Below are positions 1 to 7,618 of a DNA stretch of 36,581 bases, one piece after another (the first letter of the stretch is position 1; the number at the start of each line of letters is the position of its first letter). This DNA is from Acidimicrobiaceae bacterium UBA2093 (GTDB lineage Bacteria > Actinomycetota > Acidimicrobiia > Acidimicrobiales > Ilumatobacteraceae). The stretch covers positions 79,786 to 116,366 of the forward strand of contig DCZD01000012.1 in the NCBI GenBank assembly GCA_002331255.1, in the 5' to 3' direction. The position numbers and the translations under genes are program-made. The notes beneath the pieces are model-generated. The model was not told the DNA's origin, made no database searches, and saw only the letters and a program-made list of their open reading frames with translations.

Positions 1-456
1 ATGCCAGCAACTGCCGCGCCAGCCGCGGGAACCAAAGTGTCCATGGACAACATGAAGGTGTATTGGCAGTGGGACCCTTCGACGTCGTCGTACATCCGCT
101 TTGTCGAGGATTTGAAGCGCGTCAGCCAGCCTCACATGGACACCGACGGCACTCAAGTGAGCGCGGCCAACGTCGTCGTTCTGTATGTCGAGTACAAGCG
201 CTCGAAGGCAGATCGTAAGAGTCCTGAAGCACAGACCATTGGAAAAGGTCTCATGGCAGTGCATACGAACGGTGTCTGGATCGGCGGCACGTGGGAGCGC
301 AAGGACCGCACCCAGCCGTTCACTCTGAAAGACACTGCTGGTGCAGTCGTACGCTTGACGCCTGGTCGCACCTGGATTGAGTTGGCGCGCAACTATGCGC
401 AGACCATCGTTCCGGTGGGTGTCGATCCGAAGAAGGTCGCCTGGCCAAAACTGTGA
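1..456 (+). CDS. DUF3048 (YerB-like) protein, C-terminal part
   Basis: The 151 residues match the C-terminal half of the DUF3048 / YerB lipoprotein family as I know it. They show a W-x-W-D segment followed by S-x-Y-x-R (residues 22-33), the pattern D-G-T-Q-V-S-A-A-N-V-V-V (about 49-60), a G-x-W-I-G-G-T-W strand (about 91-98) and a final G-R-T-W-I-E-L (about 122-128). The family is usually more than 300 residues long with an N-terminal signal or lipobox. Here the frame is open to the first base of the window, so the ATG at position 1 is probably internal and the gene starts upstream. The proteins are predicted to be extracytoplasmic; no biochemical role is firmly established. Nothing links it functionally to the vitamin B6 genes that follow. 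Confidence 0.75.
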   Translation: MPATAAPAAGTKVSMDNMKVYWQWDPSTSSYIRFVEDLKRVSQPHMDTDGTQVSAANVVVLYVEYKRSKADRKSPEAQTIGKGLMAVHTNGVWIGGTWERKDRTQPFTLKDTAGAVVRLTPGRTWIELARNYAQTIVPVGVDPKKVAWPKL

Positions 457-475
457 GGCTCGCTTCGGGCGAACC
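457..475 (+). terminator. possible hairpin terminator without a U-tract
   Basis: Directly after the DUF3048 stop codon, GG-C-TCGC pairs with GCGA-A-CC around a TTCGG loop. This gives six base pairs with one C/A mismatch. No run of T follows, so this would be a non-canonical terminator or only a stable mRNA end. It sits between two genes that appear to belong to different transcription units. Confidence 0.35.
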
Positions 476-489
476 CATAGGGTCGTCTG

Positions 490-495
490 TACGCT
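490..495 (+). promoter_or_regulatory. candidate -10 element (TACGCT) of leaderless pdxS
   Basis: TACGCT fits the actinobacterial TANNNT -10 pattern and ends 6 bases before the pdxS ATG at 502. Transcription would then begin at or very near the start codon. No Shine-Dalgarno is visible before the ATG and no convincing -35 can be seen. Confidence 0.5.
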
Positions 496-501
496 GACCG
501 T

Positions 502-1395
502 ATGGCTTCTTCCTCAGAGCACCTCACCGGAACAGTCCGTGTCAAGCGCGGATTAGCCGAGATGTTGAAGGGCGGCGTCATCATGGACGTCGTCACACCC
601 GAACAGGCCCGTGTCGCCGAGGATGCCGGAGCATGCGCGGTCATGGCACTCGAGCGCGTGCCCGCTGACATCCGCAAGGACGGCGGCGTCGCGCGAATGA
701 GCGATCCGGAGATGATCGAAGGCATCAAGGCTGCGGTCACGATCCCGGTGATGGCAAAGGCTCGTATCGGACATTTTGTCGAAGCACAGATTCTTGAAGC
801 CCTCGGTGTCGACTTCGTCGACGAGTCAGAGGTGCTCACACCAGCTGACGAGGCACATCACATCGACAAGTTCGCTTTCACGGTTCCATTTGTATGTGGT
901 GCCACCAACCTCGGTGAGGCCTTACGACGCATTTCTGAGGGCGCGTGCATGATTCGATCTAAAGGCGAGGCAGGAACCGGCAACATCGTCGAAGCCGTGC
1001 GACATTTACGTTCGATCCTCGGTGACATTCGTCGAATCACACAAGCTGACTCCGCTGAATTGTTCGATTGGGCCAAGCGTCTTCAAGCTCCGCTCCCACT
1101 TGTGCAAGAAATTGCTCAGACCGGAAAGTTGCAAGTTCCGTTGTTCTGTGCCGGAGGCATCGCCACACCGGCTGATGCTGCTCTTGCAATGCAACTCGGG
1201 GCAGAAGCAGTGTTCGTCGGTTCGGGCATCTTCAAGAGCTCTGACCCGGCACCGCGGGCAAAGGCCATCGTCGAGGCAACCACCAACTTCCGCGACGCTC
1301 ACATCCTCGCCAAAGTCAGTCGCGGACTCGGAGCCCCAATGACGGGTATCGGCATGGACGCTGTCAACGAGCGTTACGCCGAGCGTGGTTGGTAA
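502..1395 (+). CDS. pdxS: pyridoxal 5'-phosphate synthase, lyase subunit PdxS
   Basis: PdxS condenses ribose 5-phosphate, glyceraldehyde 3-phosphate and ammonia into pyridoxal 5'-phosphate in the DXP-independent route; ammonia comes from PdxT. The 297-residue protein has the usual family length and a (beta/alpha)8 layout. Visible key residues are Asp29 in MDVVTPEQA, Lys86 in VMAKARIGH (the Schiff-base lysine with the sugar phosphate), and Lys154 in IRSKGEAGTG (the second lysine that shuttles the intermediate). The phosphate-binding GSGIFKSSDP motif is near residue 240. The ATG at 502 leaves a typical short N-terminus before VKRGLAEMLKGGVIMDV. pdxT follows at once, as in most Gram-positive genomes, so both subunits of the 12+12 complex are probably co-expressed. 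Confidence 0.97.
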   Translation: MASSSEHLTGTVRVKRGLAEMLKGGVIMDVVTPEQARVAEDAGACAVMALERVPADIRKDGGVARMSDPEMIEGIKAAVTIPVMAKARIGHFVEAQILEALGVDFVDESEVLTPADEAHHIDKFAFTVPFVCGATNLGEALRRISEGACMIRSKGEAGTGNIVEAVRHLRSILGDIRRITQADSAELFDWAKRLQAPLPLVQEIAQTGKLQVPLFCAGGIATPADAALAMQLGAEAVFVGSGIFKSSDPAPRAKAIVEATTNFRDAHILAKVSRGLGAPMTGIGMDAVNERYAERGW

Positions 1396-1429
1396 CGCAG
1401 GCTGTTTGTCATGAATGCGAGGCCCCCAG

Positions 1430-2041
1430 GTGAACGTGCGAGTCGGTGTGCTCGCGGTGCAGGGAGCATTTCTCGCTCACTCTGAGATCCTCGAGGAACT
1501 CGGCGTTACGGCCGTAGAGATTCGACAACCAGCGCATCTAGGTGGGGTTGATGCAATGGTGCTTCCCGGAGGCGAATCGGGCACGATGTCGAAGCTCTTG
1601 GTGTCGACCGGTCTGTATGAGCCACTCGGCAAGTTGCTCCATGGTGGGCTCCCAGTGTTCGGGACATGTGCAGGAATGATTCTTCTCGGATCTTCGATCC
1701 TCGATGGTCGTGATGATCAAAGTTGTTTTGGTGTCATCGACATTGCGGTACGACGCAATGCCTACGGTCGCCAGGTTGACAGCTTCGAAGACGACGTCGA
1801 CACCACTTTTGGGCAGTTCCACGGAGTTTTCATTCGTGCACCTCGAGTTGAGGAGGTCGGCCGTGACGTCGAAGTGCTTGGTTCACACGACGGGGAACCA
1901 GTGTTAGTGCGTCAAGGAGTGGCGCTTGCCGCCGCGTTTCATCCAGAGTTGAGCGGTGACACTCGCTTGCATGAGTTCTTTCTCTCGCATGTCGCAGGTC
2001 TTGTTCCTGTGGCCATCAATCAGACAGCAAAGGAGATGTGA
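1430..2041 (+). CDS. pdxT: pyridoxal 5'-phosphate synthase, glutaminase subunit PdxT
   Basis: PdxT hydrolyses glutamine and channels ammonia to PdxS. It is a class I glutamine amidotransferase. From the chosen GTG the protein has 203 residues, with the oxyanion and recognition motif PGGESGTMSKL (46-56), nucleophile Cys80 in FGTCAGM, and the His171/Glu173 pair in FHPE. I prefer GTG 1430 (MNVRVGVLAVQGAF) over the in-frame ATG 1415. The shorter start matches the family's N-terminus and has a GAGG sequence 7 bases upstream, whereas nothing useful precedes the ATG. The gap to pdxS is 34 bases. An AAAGGAG near the end of this gene probably serves yebC. Confidence 0.95.
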   Translation: MNVRVGVLAVQGAFLAHSEILEELGVTAVEIRQPAHLGGVDAMVLPGGESGTMSKLLVSTGLYEPLGKLLHGGLPVFGTCAGMILLGSSILDGRDDQSCFGVIDIAVRRNAYGRQVDSFEDDVDTTFGQFHGVFIRAPRVEEVGRDVEVLGSHDGEPVLVRQGVALAAAFHPELSGDTRLHEFFLSHVAGLVPVAINQTAKEM

Positions 2042-2045
2042 GGAC

Positions 2046-2792
2046 ATGTCCGGACATTCCAAATGGGCGACAATCAAACACAAGAAGGGTGCAGCCGACA
2101 AAGCGCGCGGGAAGCTGTTCGCAAAGTTGGCACGACAGATTGAAGTAGCGGCTCGTCAGGGTGGGGGCGACATTGACTCAAACGCGTCTCTGCGAACGAT
2201 GGTGCTGAAAGCCAAAGCCGCGCAGATGACCAAGGACGCAATCGACAGGGCGATCAAGCGAGGTATGGGTGAGACATCTGGCGCCTCGTATGAGTCGATC
2301 ACATATGAGGGCTATGCACCGGGTGGAGTGGCAGTACTCATCGACGTATTGACCGACAATCGAAACAGAACTGCGTCGGATGTGCGAAGCATTTTCTCGA
2401 AGTTCGGAGGTGCGATGGCGGAACCAGGAGCTGTGGGTTGGCAGTTCTCGCGTCGAGGCGTCATCTTCTTGGGAGGTTCGGCATCCGAAGACGACGTGAT
2501 GGTCGCTGCGCTCGAGGCCGGAGCAGACGACATCTCCCAGGACGGGGGACTCTGGAAGATCATGACGGACCCATCGATCGTGTACGAAGTGAAGGACAAG
2601 TTGGATGCAACCGGGTTTGACGTGCAATCAGCAGAAAGCACCATGGTGTCATCCAATGTCATCGATGTCGCGGACAGCGACGACGCACGGAATATTCTCC
2701 GCATCATGGATGCCCTCGAAGACAATGACGACGTGCAGGATGTCTACGCCAACTTCGACATAGATGAGTCCATCATGCAAGAGGTCGGTTGA
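2046..2792 (+). CDS. yebC: YebC/PmpR-family protein
   Basis: The start MSGHSKWATIKHKKGAADKARGKLFAKL is the near-invariant N-terminus of the YebC/PmpR/TACO1 family, and the 248-residue length fits. Members have been described as DNA-binding regulators, and some homologues as translation factors that relieve ribosome stalling, so the exact role cannot be read from sequence. An AAAGGAG Shine-Dalgarno at 2029-2035 lies inside the end of pdxT, 10 bases before this ATG, implying co-transcription with pdxST. In many actinobacteria yebC sits between pdxT and ruvC exactly as here. The ATG at 2046 is preferred to longer in-frame options because the conserved N-terminus begins there. Confidence 0.95.
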   Translation: MSGHSKWATIKHKKGAADKARGKLFAKLARQIEVAARQGGGDIDSNASLRTMVLKAKAAQMTKDAIDRAIKRGMGETSGASYESITYEGYAPGGVAVLIDVLTDNRNRTASDVRSIFSKFGGAMAEPGAVGWQFSRRGVIFLGGSASEDDVMVAALEAGADDISQDGGLWKIMTDPSIVYEVKDKLDATGFDVQSAESTMVSSNVIDVADSDDARNILRIMDALEDNDDVQDVYANFDIDESIMQEVG

Positions 2793-3244
2793 TGGCGGTG
2801 ACGGTCGGGGATCTTGCTCCCGACTTCTCACTCCCCGGTACCGGCGGAACTTTCACCTTGTCTCAATTTCGGGGGAGGCCTGTCGTGCTGGTGTTTTATC
2901 CCGGTGACGACACGCCTATCTGCACGAAACAGTTGAATTCGTATAACGACGACTTGTCAGATTTCACTCACGTCGGGGCACAGGTGCTCGCAATCTCGGC
3001 ACAAGACATGTCGAGCCATGAGTCGTTCGCGAAAAAGCACGGCTTCGGATTTCCGTTGCTTGCAGATGTCGACAAGTCGGTTGCGCAGGCCTACGGCACG
3101 GTCGGGCCACTCGGGTTTCCGCGGCGCAGTGTGTTCGTGGTTGATGCGTCCGGAGTCGTGGTTTATGCACATCGGGCAATCGCTGGTCTGACCTTTCGTC
3201 CGGTATCTGAGATCATCGAAGCCATCGGCAATCCTGATAGCTAG
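2792..3244 (+). CDS. peroxiredoxin of the BCP/AhpC-TSA family, single cysteine
   Basis: A thiol peroxidase that reduces hydroperoxides. The 150-residue protein has the thioredoxin-like layout, with PDFSLPG (residues 10-16), FYPGDDTPICTK holding the P-x-x-x-T-x-x-C active site (peroxidatic Cys44), and the conserved arginine in FPRRSVFVVD. Cys44 is the only cysteine. The resolving cysteine that E. coli Bcp carries five residues later is replaced (CTKQLNS), so this would be a 1-Cys enzyme needing an external thiol. Its ATG overlaps the yebC stop codon by one base (TGATG), so translation is probably coupled. The following 93 bases separate it from ruvC and contain the SOS promoter. Confidence 0.9.
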   Translation: MAVTVGDLAPDFSLPGTGGTFTLSQFRGRPVVLVFYPGDDTPICTKQLNSYNDDLSDFTHVGAQVLAISAQDMSSHESFAKKHGFGFPLLADVDKSVAQAYGTVGPLGFPRRSVFVVDASGVVVYAHRAIAGLTFRPVSEIIEAIGNPDS

Positions 3245-3323
3245 GTCAACTTCGTCCGCCTGGCGCCAGAGGGTCTCGGCGTGGAGCGGGTTCTAGGTGC
3301 ACCACGACCAAGGCGGTCCCCAG

Positions 3324-3344
3324 TACAATACGAACTTGTGTTCG
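3324..3344 (+). promoter_or_regulatory. ruvC promoter with LexA (SOS) box
   Basis: A -10 hexamer TACAAT (3324-3329) is followed one base later by CGAACTTGTGTTCG (3331-3344). This is a perfect match to the GAAC-N4-GTTC core of the LexA operator known from actinobacteria and Bacillus. The operator covers the expected transcription start and the GTG of ruvC at 3338. No clear -35 is visible. Repressor bound here would block initiation, giving DNA-damage induction of ruvCAB. Confidence 0.8.
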
Positions 3345-3895
3345 CCCCGTCTCCGTCTCGCAGTTCCCAACCCAGGGCTGCTGTTCGCCGGGTCTTGGGT
3401 GTCGACCCCGGTCTCACGCGGTGTGGATATGCCGTCCTCGAGGCGCGCGGACCGCACATCACCGCCGTGGTGAGCCTCGGAGTCATCACTACCTCGCGTG
3501 ATCACGACGTGCCCTCACGACTCGCTGAGTTGCATCGCGAGATGTCATCTCTTCTCGATGAATGTCAGCCAGAAGAAGTGGCTGTTGAGCGTGTCTTTTT
3601 CCAGAACAACGTTCGCACCGCAATGTCGGTCGGGCAGGCGAGCGGAGTGGCGTTGTCGCTGGCGGCTCTCCGCGGACTCACTGTGCAGCAGTACACGCCG
3701 AGTCAAGTGAAAGACGCTGTCACCGGATGGGGTGGAGCCGACAAAGCGCAGGTGCAGCGCATGGTGCAGGCACGACTCGGGTTGTCACGACCACCACAGC
3801 CGGCAGACGCCGCCGATGCTGCCGCCATAGCTCTGTGTCACATTGCTTGCTCCAGTTCGTTGATGACCGTGAATGTTCCTCGAGGTGTTGCATGA
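3338..3895 (+). CDS. ruvC: Holliday junction resolvase RuvC
   Basis: RuvC is the endonuclease that cuts Holliday junctions symmetrically after RuvAB branch migration. From GTG 3338 it has 185 residues. The RNase H-like fold carries the four acidic residues Asp23 (GVDPGLTRCG), Glu84 (VAVERVFF), Asp157 and Asp160 (PADAADAAAIALCH), spaced as in E. coli D7/E66/D138/D141. GTG 3338 lies 8 bases after the TACAAT -10, so the mRNA is probably leaderless; no good start codon lies between it and the conserved core. A longer frame reaches 3281 but would begin upstream of the promoter. The stop overlaps the ruvA start by four bases (ATGA). Confidence 0.93.
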   Translation: MFAPSPSRSSQPRAAVRRVLGVDPGLTRCGYAVLEARGPHITAVVSLGVITTSRDHDVPSRLAELHREMSSLLDECQPEEVAVERVFFQNNVRTAMSVGQASGVALSLAALRGLTVQQYTPSQVKDAVTGWGGADKAQVQRMVQARLGLSRPPQPADAADAAAIALCHIACSSSLMTVNVPRGVA

Positions 3896-4485
3896 TCGGC
3901 TCGCTTCGCGGTTGTGTAGTCGAGCGCCGCCATCCGAACACAGTGCTTCTTGAAGTTAGTGGTGTCGGTTATTTGTGCGCAGTGACCCCACCCACGTTCG
4001 CTGAACTTGAACCAACAACAACCGTGTACTTGCATGTACATCACCACATTCGCGAAGACGCCCAGACGTTGTACGGGTTTGTCACGCGCGACGAGAAAGA
4101 AACTTTCGAGCAGCTGATTTCAGTTCATGGCGTGGGGCCAGCTCTTGCTCTCTCGATACTTGCGGTGCACTCGCCACATTCGTTGGTCGACGTCGTGGCC
4201 ACGTCGAATTTGGTCGCGCTCACACTTGTTCCAGGGGTCGGCAAGAAGACCGCTGAACGATTGCTTGTCGAGTTGAAGAACAAGATCACAAGCGGCACCC
4301 TCGGTGAGGTCACTGGTCGTGGATCATCGCCGGCATCAATTGTCGGATCAGTGCGTGAAGCACTCATCGGTCTTGGTTACGGAAACGAAGAGATACGCGA
4401 TGTGTTGCGTGACATCGGATCTGCGGGCGATGCGGAAGCGCTTCTTCGTGATGCATTGACAAGTCTGGGGGCTCGTCGTGCGTGA
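3892..4485 (+). CDS. ruvA: Holliday junction DNA helicase subunit RuvA
   Basis: RuvA tetramers hold the four-way junction and load RuvB. The 197-residue protein begins MIGSLRGCVVERRHPNTVLLEVSGVGY, the typical OB-fold N-domain. It then has two helix-hairpin-helix motifs, ISVHGVGPALALSIL (about 80-95) and LVPGVGKKTAERLLVELK (about 114-131). The C-terminal domain that contacts RuvB contains IGLGYGNEEIRDVL (about 160-173). The ATG at 3892 overlaps the ruvC stop (ATGA). The C-terminus overlaps the ruvB start by 8 bases, so ruvCAB forms one tightly coupled unit under the SOS promoter at 3324. Confidence 0.96.
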   Translation: MIGSLRGCVVERRHPNTVLLEVSGVGYLCAVTPPTFAELEPTTTVYLHVHHHIREDAQTLYGFVTRDEKETFEQLISVHGVGPALALSILAVHSPHSLVDVVATSNLVALTLVPGVGKKTAERLLVELKNKITSGTLGEVTGRGSSPASIVGSVREALIGLGYGNEEIRDVLRDIGSAGDAEALLRDALTSLGARRA

Positions 4486-5461
4486 GGAATTCCTCGACCC
4501 GGGTTTGCACCACGATCGCGAAGCGTCAGAAGAAGCTGGTCTTCGACCACGAGAGCTAGACGAGTTCGTCGGTCAACAAGAGTTGAAGAATCATCTTGAC
4601 ATCGTCTTGGGAGCGGCACGCCAACGGGGTGAGGCTGCTGACCACATTCTGCTTGCAGGTCCGCCTGGCCTTGGCAAGACCACGATGGCCGGCATCGTCG
4701 CTGCTGAAATGGGAGTCGCATTGCACGTCACGTCCGGTCCGGCACTGGAACGCGCTGGAGATCTTGCTGCAATTCTGACCAAGTTGGGCCATCGTGATGT
4801 GTTGTTCATCGACGAAATCCATCGACTCTCGCGTGTGGTCGAAGAGATTTTGTATCCAGCAATGGAAGACTTCCAACTCGACATCGTGGTCGGAAAGGGC
4901 CCTGCCGCATCGTCCATTCGGCTCACTCTTCAGCCATTCACCCTCGTCGGAGCGACCACTCGGACCGGAATGATCACCGGGCCGCTGCGAGACCGCTTCG
5001 GTCTCGTCGCTCGACTCGAGTATTACTCGACGATTGAATTGGAGCGCATCGTCACACGAGCAGCATCGATTCTCGGTGTCTCCATCGATACGGCTGGTTC
5101 AACAGAAATCGCAAGAAGAAGTCGAGGTACGCCGCGCATTGCGAATCGCCTGCTCCGGCGTGTGCGCGACTTCGCAGAAGTACGTGCCGACGGTCGAATC
5201 ACGACAGGTGTGGCCCTCGAGGCACTTGAGTTGTTTGGCGTCGACGAACTCGGCCTTGACAAAGTCGATCGAGCGATTCTCAAGGCACTTTGCACTCAGT
5301 TCTCTGGTGGGCCAGTCGGTCTGTCGACACTTGCCATTGCAGTTGGTGAACAACCCGAGACAATCGAAGACGTTTATGAGCCGTTTCTTATCCAGAACGG
5401 ACTCATCCAGCGAACACCGCGAGGTCGAGTGGCAACCGATGCATCGTGGCGTTATGCATAG
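4478..5461 (+). CDS. ruvB: Holliday junction branch migration ATPase RuvB
   Basis: A hexameric AAA+ motor that drives branch migration with RuvA. The 327-residue protein shows Walker A GPPGLGKT (61-68), Walker B VLFIDEIHRL (108-116), sensor LVGATTRTG (155-163) and arginine-finger region GPLRDRFG (167-174). A winged-helix C-terminus follows, with GPVGLSTLA and the final QNGLIQRTPRGRVAT. GTG 4478 is used; it lies inside the end of ruvA (8-base overlap), a common arrangement. The gene ends 18 bases before queA, and a candidate -10 for queA occupies that gap, so queA may be partly uncoupled from SOS control. Confidence 0.97.
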   Translation: MREEFLDPGLHHDREASEEAGLRPRELDEFVGQQELKNHLDIVLGAARQRGEAADHILLAGPPGLGKTTMAGIVAAEMGVALHVTSGPALERAGDLAAILTKLGHRDVLFIDEIHRLSRVVEEILYPAMEDFQLDIVVGKGPAASSIRLTLQPFTLVGATTRTGMITGPLRDRFGLVARLEYYSTIELERIVTRAASILGVSIDTAGSTEIARRSRGTPRIANRLLRRVRDFAEVRADGRITTGVALEALELFGVDELGLDKVDRAILKALCTQFSGGPVGLSTLAIAVGEQPETIEDVYEPFLIQNGLIQRTPRGRVATDASWRYA

Positions 5462-5467
5462 TCGCCG

Positions 5468-5473
5468 TAGCCT
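5468..5473 (+). promoter_or_regulatory. candidate -10 element (TAGCCT) of leaderless queA
   Basis: TAGCCT ends 6 bases before the queA GTG at 5480, with no Shine-Dalgarno between them. The same hexamer at the same spacing occurs before rel (10671), hisS (12900) and aroC (22614). Confidence 0.55.
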
Positions 5474-5479
5474 TGACGC

Positions 5480-6496
5480 GTGCGACTGAGTGACATCGAT
5501 TACGAACTTCCCGAGTCGCTGATTGCTCAACGTCCCATTGAGCCTCGCGACGCAGCACGTCTCCTCATCGATAGAGGTGCCGATAGTCCCTCACATGGTC
5601 ACATTCGAGACTTGGTCGATGTGCTTGAGGATGGCGACCTCCTCGTCGTAAACGACACCCGCGTGCTTCCTGCGCGACTCAACCTCACCCGAACCACAGG
5701 TGGAGCAGCAGAGGTGTTACTGCTCGAGCCGCTCACCGCAGACCATGTCTCGTGGGAAGCACTCATTCGTCCGGCGCGAAAGCTGAAAGAGGGGGAGAAC
5801 CTCACTTGGTTCGGTAAGCCCGTTGTGCGCGTTGGTGAACGACAGCCAGCAGGTGACACGTTTCGCATCGACATCCTCGACGCAGATCCACTCGCCCGAA
5901 TTGCATCATCTGGAACCATGCCGTTACCTCCCTACATTCGGGCATCAATCGATGATCCCGAGCGCTACCAAACCGTGTACGCGCGCGATGCGCGATCAGC
6001 GGCTGCCCCAACCGCAGGTCTGCATTTCACGGACGAGCTATTGCGCGCGCTAGAGGCGAAAGGAGTGCAGATGGCCAGAGTGGAACTTGTGGTTGGGCTC
6101 GACACCTTCAAGCCGGTGACCGCAGATAACCCTCTTGAGCATCGCATCCACAGCGAGATCTATCGGGTCGGCCAGCATGTGCTCGATGCCTGTAATGACG
6201 CTCGGCGTGTTGTCGCTGTAGGCACCACTGCGACTCGTGCTCTCGAGTCGGCGGCGACGTTCGGCAGGCTCGAGGGTCGTACGGAGCTGTTCATTACCCG
6301 CGGATATGAGTGGAAGGTTGTTGACGTGATGATTACGAATTTCCATATGCCATGCACTTCACTCTTGCTGCTCATCGATGCATTCATTGGGCCTCGTTGG
6401 CGTCGACTGTATGAATCCGCGATTCACGAGAAGTACAGGTTCTTGTCATTCGGTGATGCGATGTTGCTTGACCGTCGCTTTGGGGGTGACCACTGA
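5480..6496 (+). CDS. queA: S-adenosylmethionine:tRNA ribosyltransferase-isomerase QueA
   Basis: QueA transfers and isomerises the ribosyl part of S-adenosylmethionine onto 7-aminomethyl-7-deazaguanine in tRNA, giving epoxyqueuosine. The 338 residues match family length. Conserved blocks are the start LSDIDYELPESLIAQRPIEPRDAARLL, DLLVVNDTRVLPARL (about 53-67), the PLPPYI segment near 150, AAPTAGLHFTDELL (about 174-187) and NFHMPCTSLLLLIDAF near the C-terminus. The GTG start at 5480 fits a leaderless mRNA. The stop overlaps the ATG of tgt by one base, pairing two enzymes that act on the same tRNA position. Confidence 0.96.
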   Translation: MRLSDIDYELPESLIAQRPIEPRDAARLLIDRGADSPSHGHIRDLVDVLEDGDLLVVNDTRVLPARLNLTRTTGGAAEVLLLEPLTADHVSWEALIRPARKLKEGENLTWFGKPVVRVGERQPAGDTFRIDILDADPLARIASSGTMPLPPYIRASIDDPERYQTVYARDARSAAAPTAGLHFTDELLRALEAKGVQMARVELVVGLDTFKPVTADNPLEHRIHSEIYRVGQHVLDACNDARRVVAVGTTATRALESAATFGRLEGRTELFITRGYEWKVVDVMITNFHMPCTSLLLLIDAFIGPRWRRLYESAIHEKYRFLSFGDAMLLDRRFGGDH

Positions 6497-7593
6497 TGCA
6501 CGTTGCGCACTTTCAACGTGAAGCATGTGACGGGTCTGCACGTTCCGGAACGGTGACAGTCGCCGGTGGCGCGTACACCACGCCATGCTTCATGCCGGTT
6601 GGCACTCGAGGTGCAGTGAAGTACCTCAGTGCAATCGATTATGAATCACTCGGAGCCCAGATTGTGCTCGGCAACACGTATCACCTCATGTTGCGTCCCG
6701 GAGCGGAAATCATCGAGCAGATGGGTGGGTTGGGTGCATTTACCGCATGGAGAGGTCTCACCCTTACGGACTCGGGTGGTTTTCAGGTCTTCTCTTTAGA
6801 TCCGAAAGTCGACGACGACGGGGTGACGTTCCGCTCCACATATGACGGCTCCACGCATCGCTTTACGCCAGAGATTGCTGTCGACGTGCAACAGCGACTG
6901 GGAGCCGACATACAGATGGTGCTCGATGTGTGTCCGCCATTGCCTTCATCAGCAGACGTGGTGCGACTCGCACTCGAACGCACGAGTGCATGGGCAGCAC
7001 GTGCACGTGCCAGCCATCAACGACGCGATCAAAGTCTCTTCGGAATCGTGCAGGGTGGCGTCAGTGAAGCGATGCGTGCAGAGAGCGCGCGTCGAACTGT
7101 GGAGCTTGAATTCGACGGCTACGGCATTGGCGGCTTATCGGTGGGCGAGACACGCGAAGAGATGTTGCCGGCGCTAGCCGCCGCCATTGAGCACCTACCG
7201 TCAGACCGGCCGAGATACCTCATGGGTGTGGGCGATCCCGCTTCGCTGGTTGAGGCAGTCGCCCTTGGTGTCGATCAATTCGATTGTGTGCTGCAGACCA
7301 GACTCGGTCGCCACGGCACTGCGCTGACATCGACAGGAAAAGTGCACCTGAAAAATGCCGCAAACAAACTTCTTGATGCGCCGATCGACAGCGCATGCAC
7401 TTGTTGGGTCTGCGAGCGCCACAGTCGTGCGTACATTCGGCACCTCTTCCAAGTGGGGGAGCCGACCGCCAGTCGCCTGGTGTCGGTTCACAACATCGCA
7501 TGGACCCTGAACCTCATGGCAGACATGCGCCAATCCATTGCAGATAGCACGTTTGACAGCCTGCGTCGCCAGGTTCTGACCGTCTGGGGATAG
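6496..7593 (+). CDS. tgt: tRNA-guanine transglycosylase (queuine/preQ1)
   Basis: Exchanges guanine 34 for preQ1 in GUN-anticodon tRNAs, the step before QueA. The 365-residue TIM barrel carries Asp92 in TDSGGFQVFSL (general base), Asp144/Cys146 in MVLDVCPP, GIVQGG (183-188), GIGGLSVGE (210-218) and Asp263 in QFDCVL (nucleophile). The zinc site is C-x-C-x-x-C at 301/303/306 plus His332. Two family blocks differ from the textbook form: LDVCPP rather than FDECTP, and QTRLGRHG rather than PTRNARNG in the tRNA-binding strand. The catalytic set is complete, so I call it functional. The ATG overlaps the queA stop (TGATG). A new promoter appears before yajC downstream. Confidence 0.95.
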   Translation: MHVAHFQREACDGSARSGTVTVAGGAYTTPCFMPVGTRGAVKYLSAIDYESLGAQIVLGNTYHLMLRPGAEIIEQMGGLGAFTAWRGLTLTDSGGFQVFSLDPKVDDDGVTFRSTYDGSTHRFTPEIAVDVQQRLGADIQMVLDVCPPLPSSADVVRLALERTSAWAARARASHQRRDQSLFGIVQGGVSEAMRAESARRTVELEFDGYGIGGLSVGETREEMLPALAAAIEHLPSDRPRYLMGVGDPASLVEAVALGVDQFDCVLQTRLGRHGTALTSTGKVHLKNAANKLLDAPIDSACTCWVCERHSRAYIRHLFQVGEPTASRLVSVHNIAWTLNLMADMRQSIADSTFDSLRRQVLTVWG

Positions 7594-7604
7594 TGACGCG
7601 CCTA

Positions 7605-7610
7605 TAGGAT
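7605..7610 (+). promoter_or_regulatory. candidate -10 element (TAGGAT) of yajC
   Basis: TAGGAT (preceded by TA, giving TATAGGAT) ends 8 bases before the yajC GTG at 7619. It lies in the 25-base gap after tgt. No Shine-Dalgarno or -35 is evident, in keeping with a leaderless start. Confidence 0.5.
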
Positions 7611-7618
7611 TCGTCCTC

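Noticed and set aside
3260..3269. Perfect palindrome CTGGCGCCAG upstream of ruvC
   Set aside because: It has no loop, extension or T-run, and a 10-base palindrome is expected by chance in a window of this size. It does not match a known operator.
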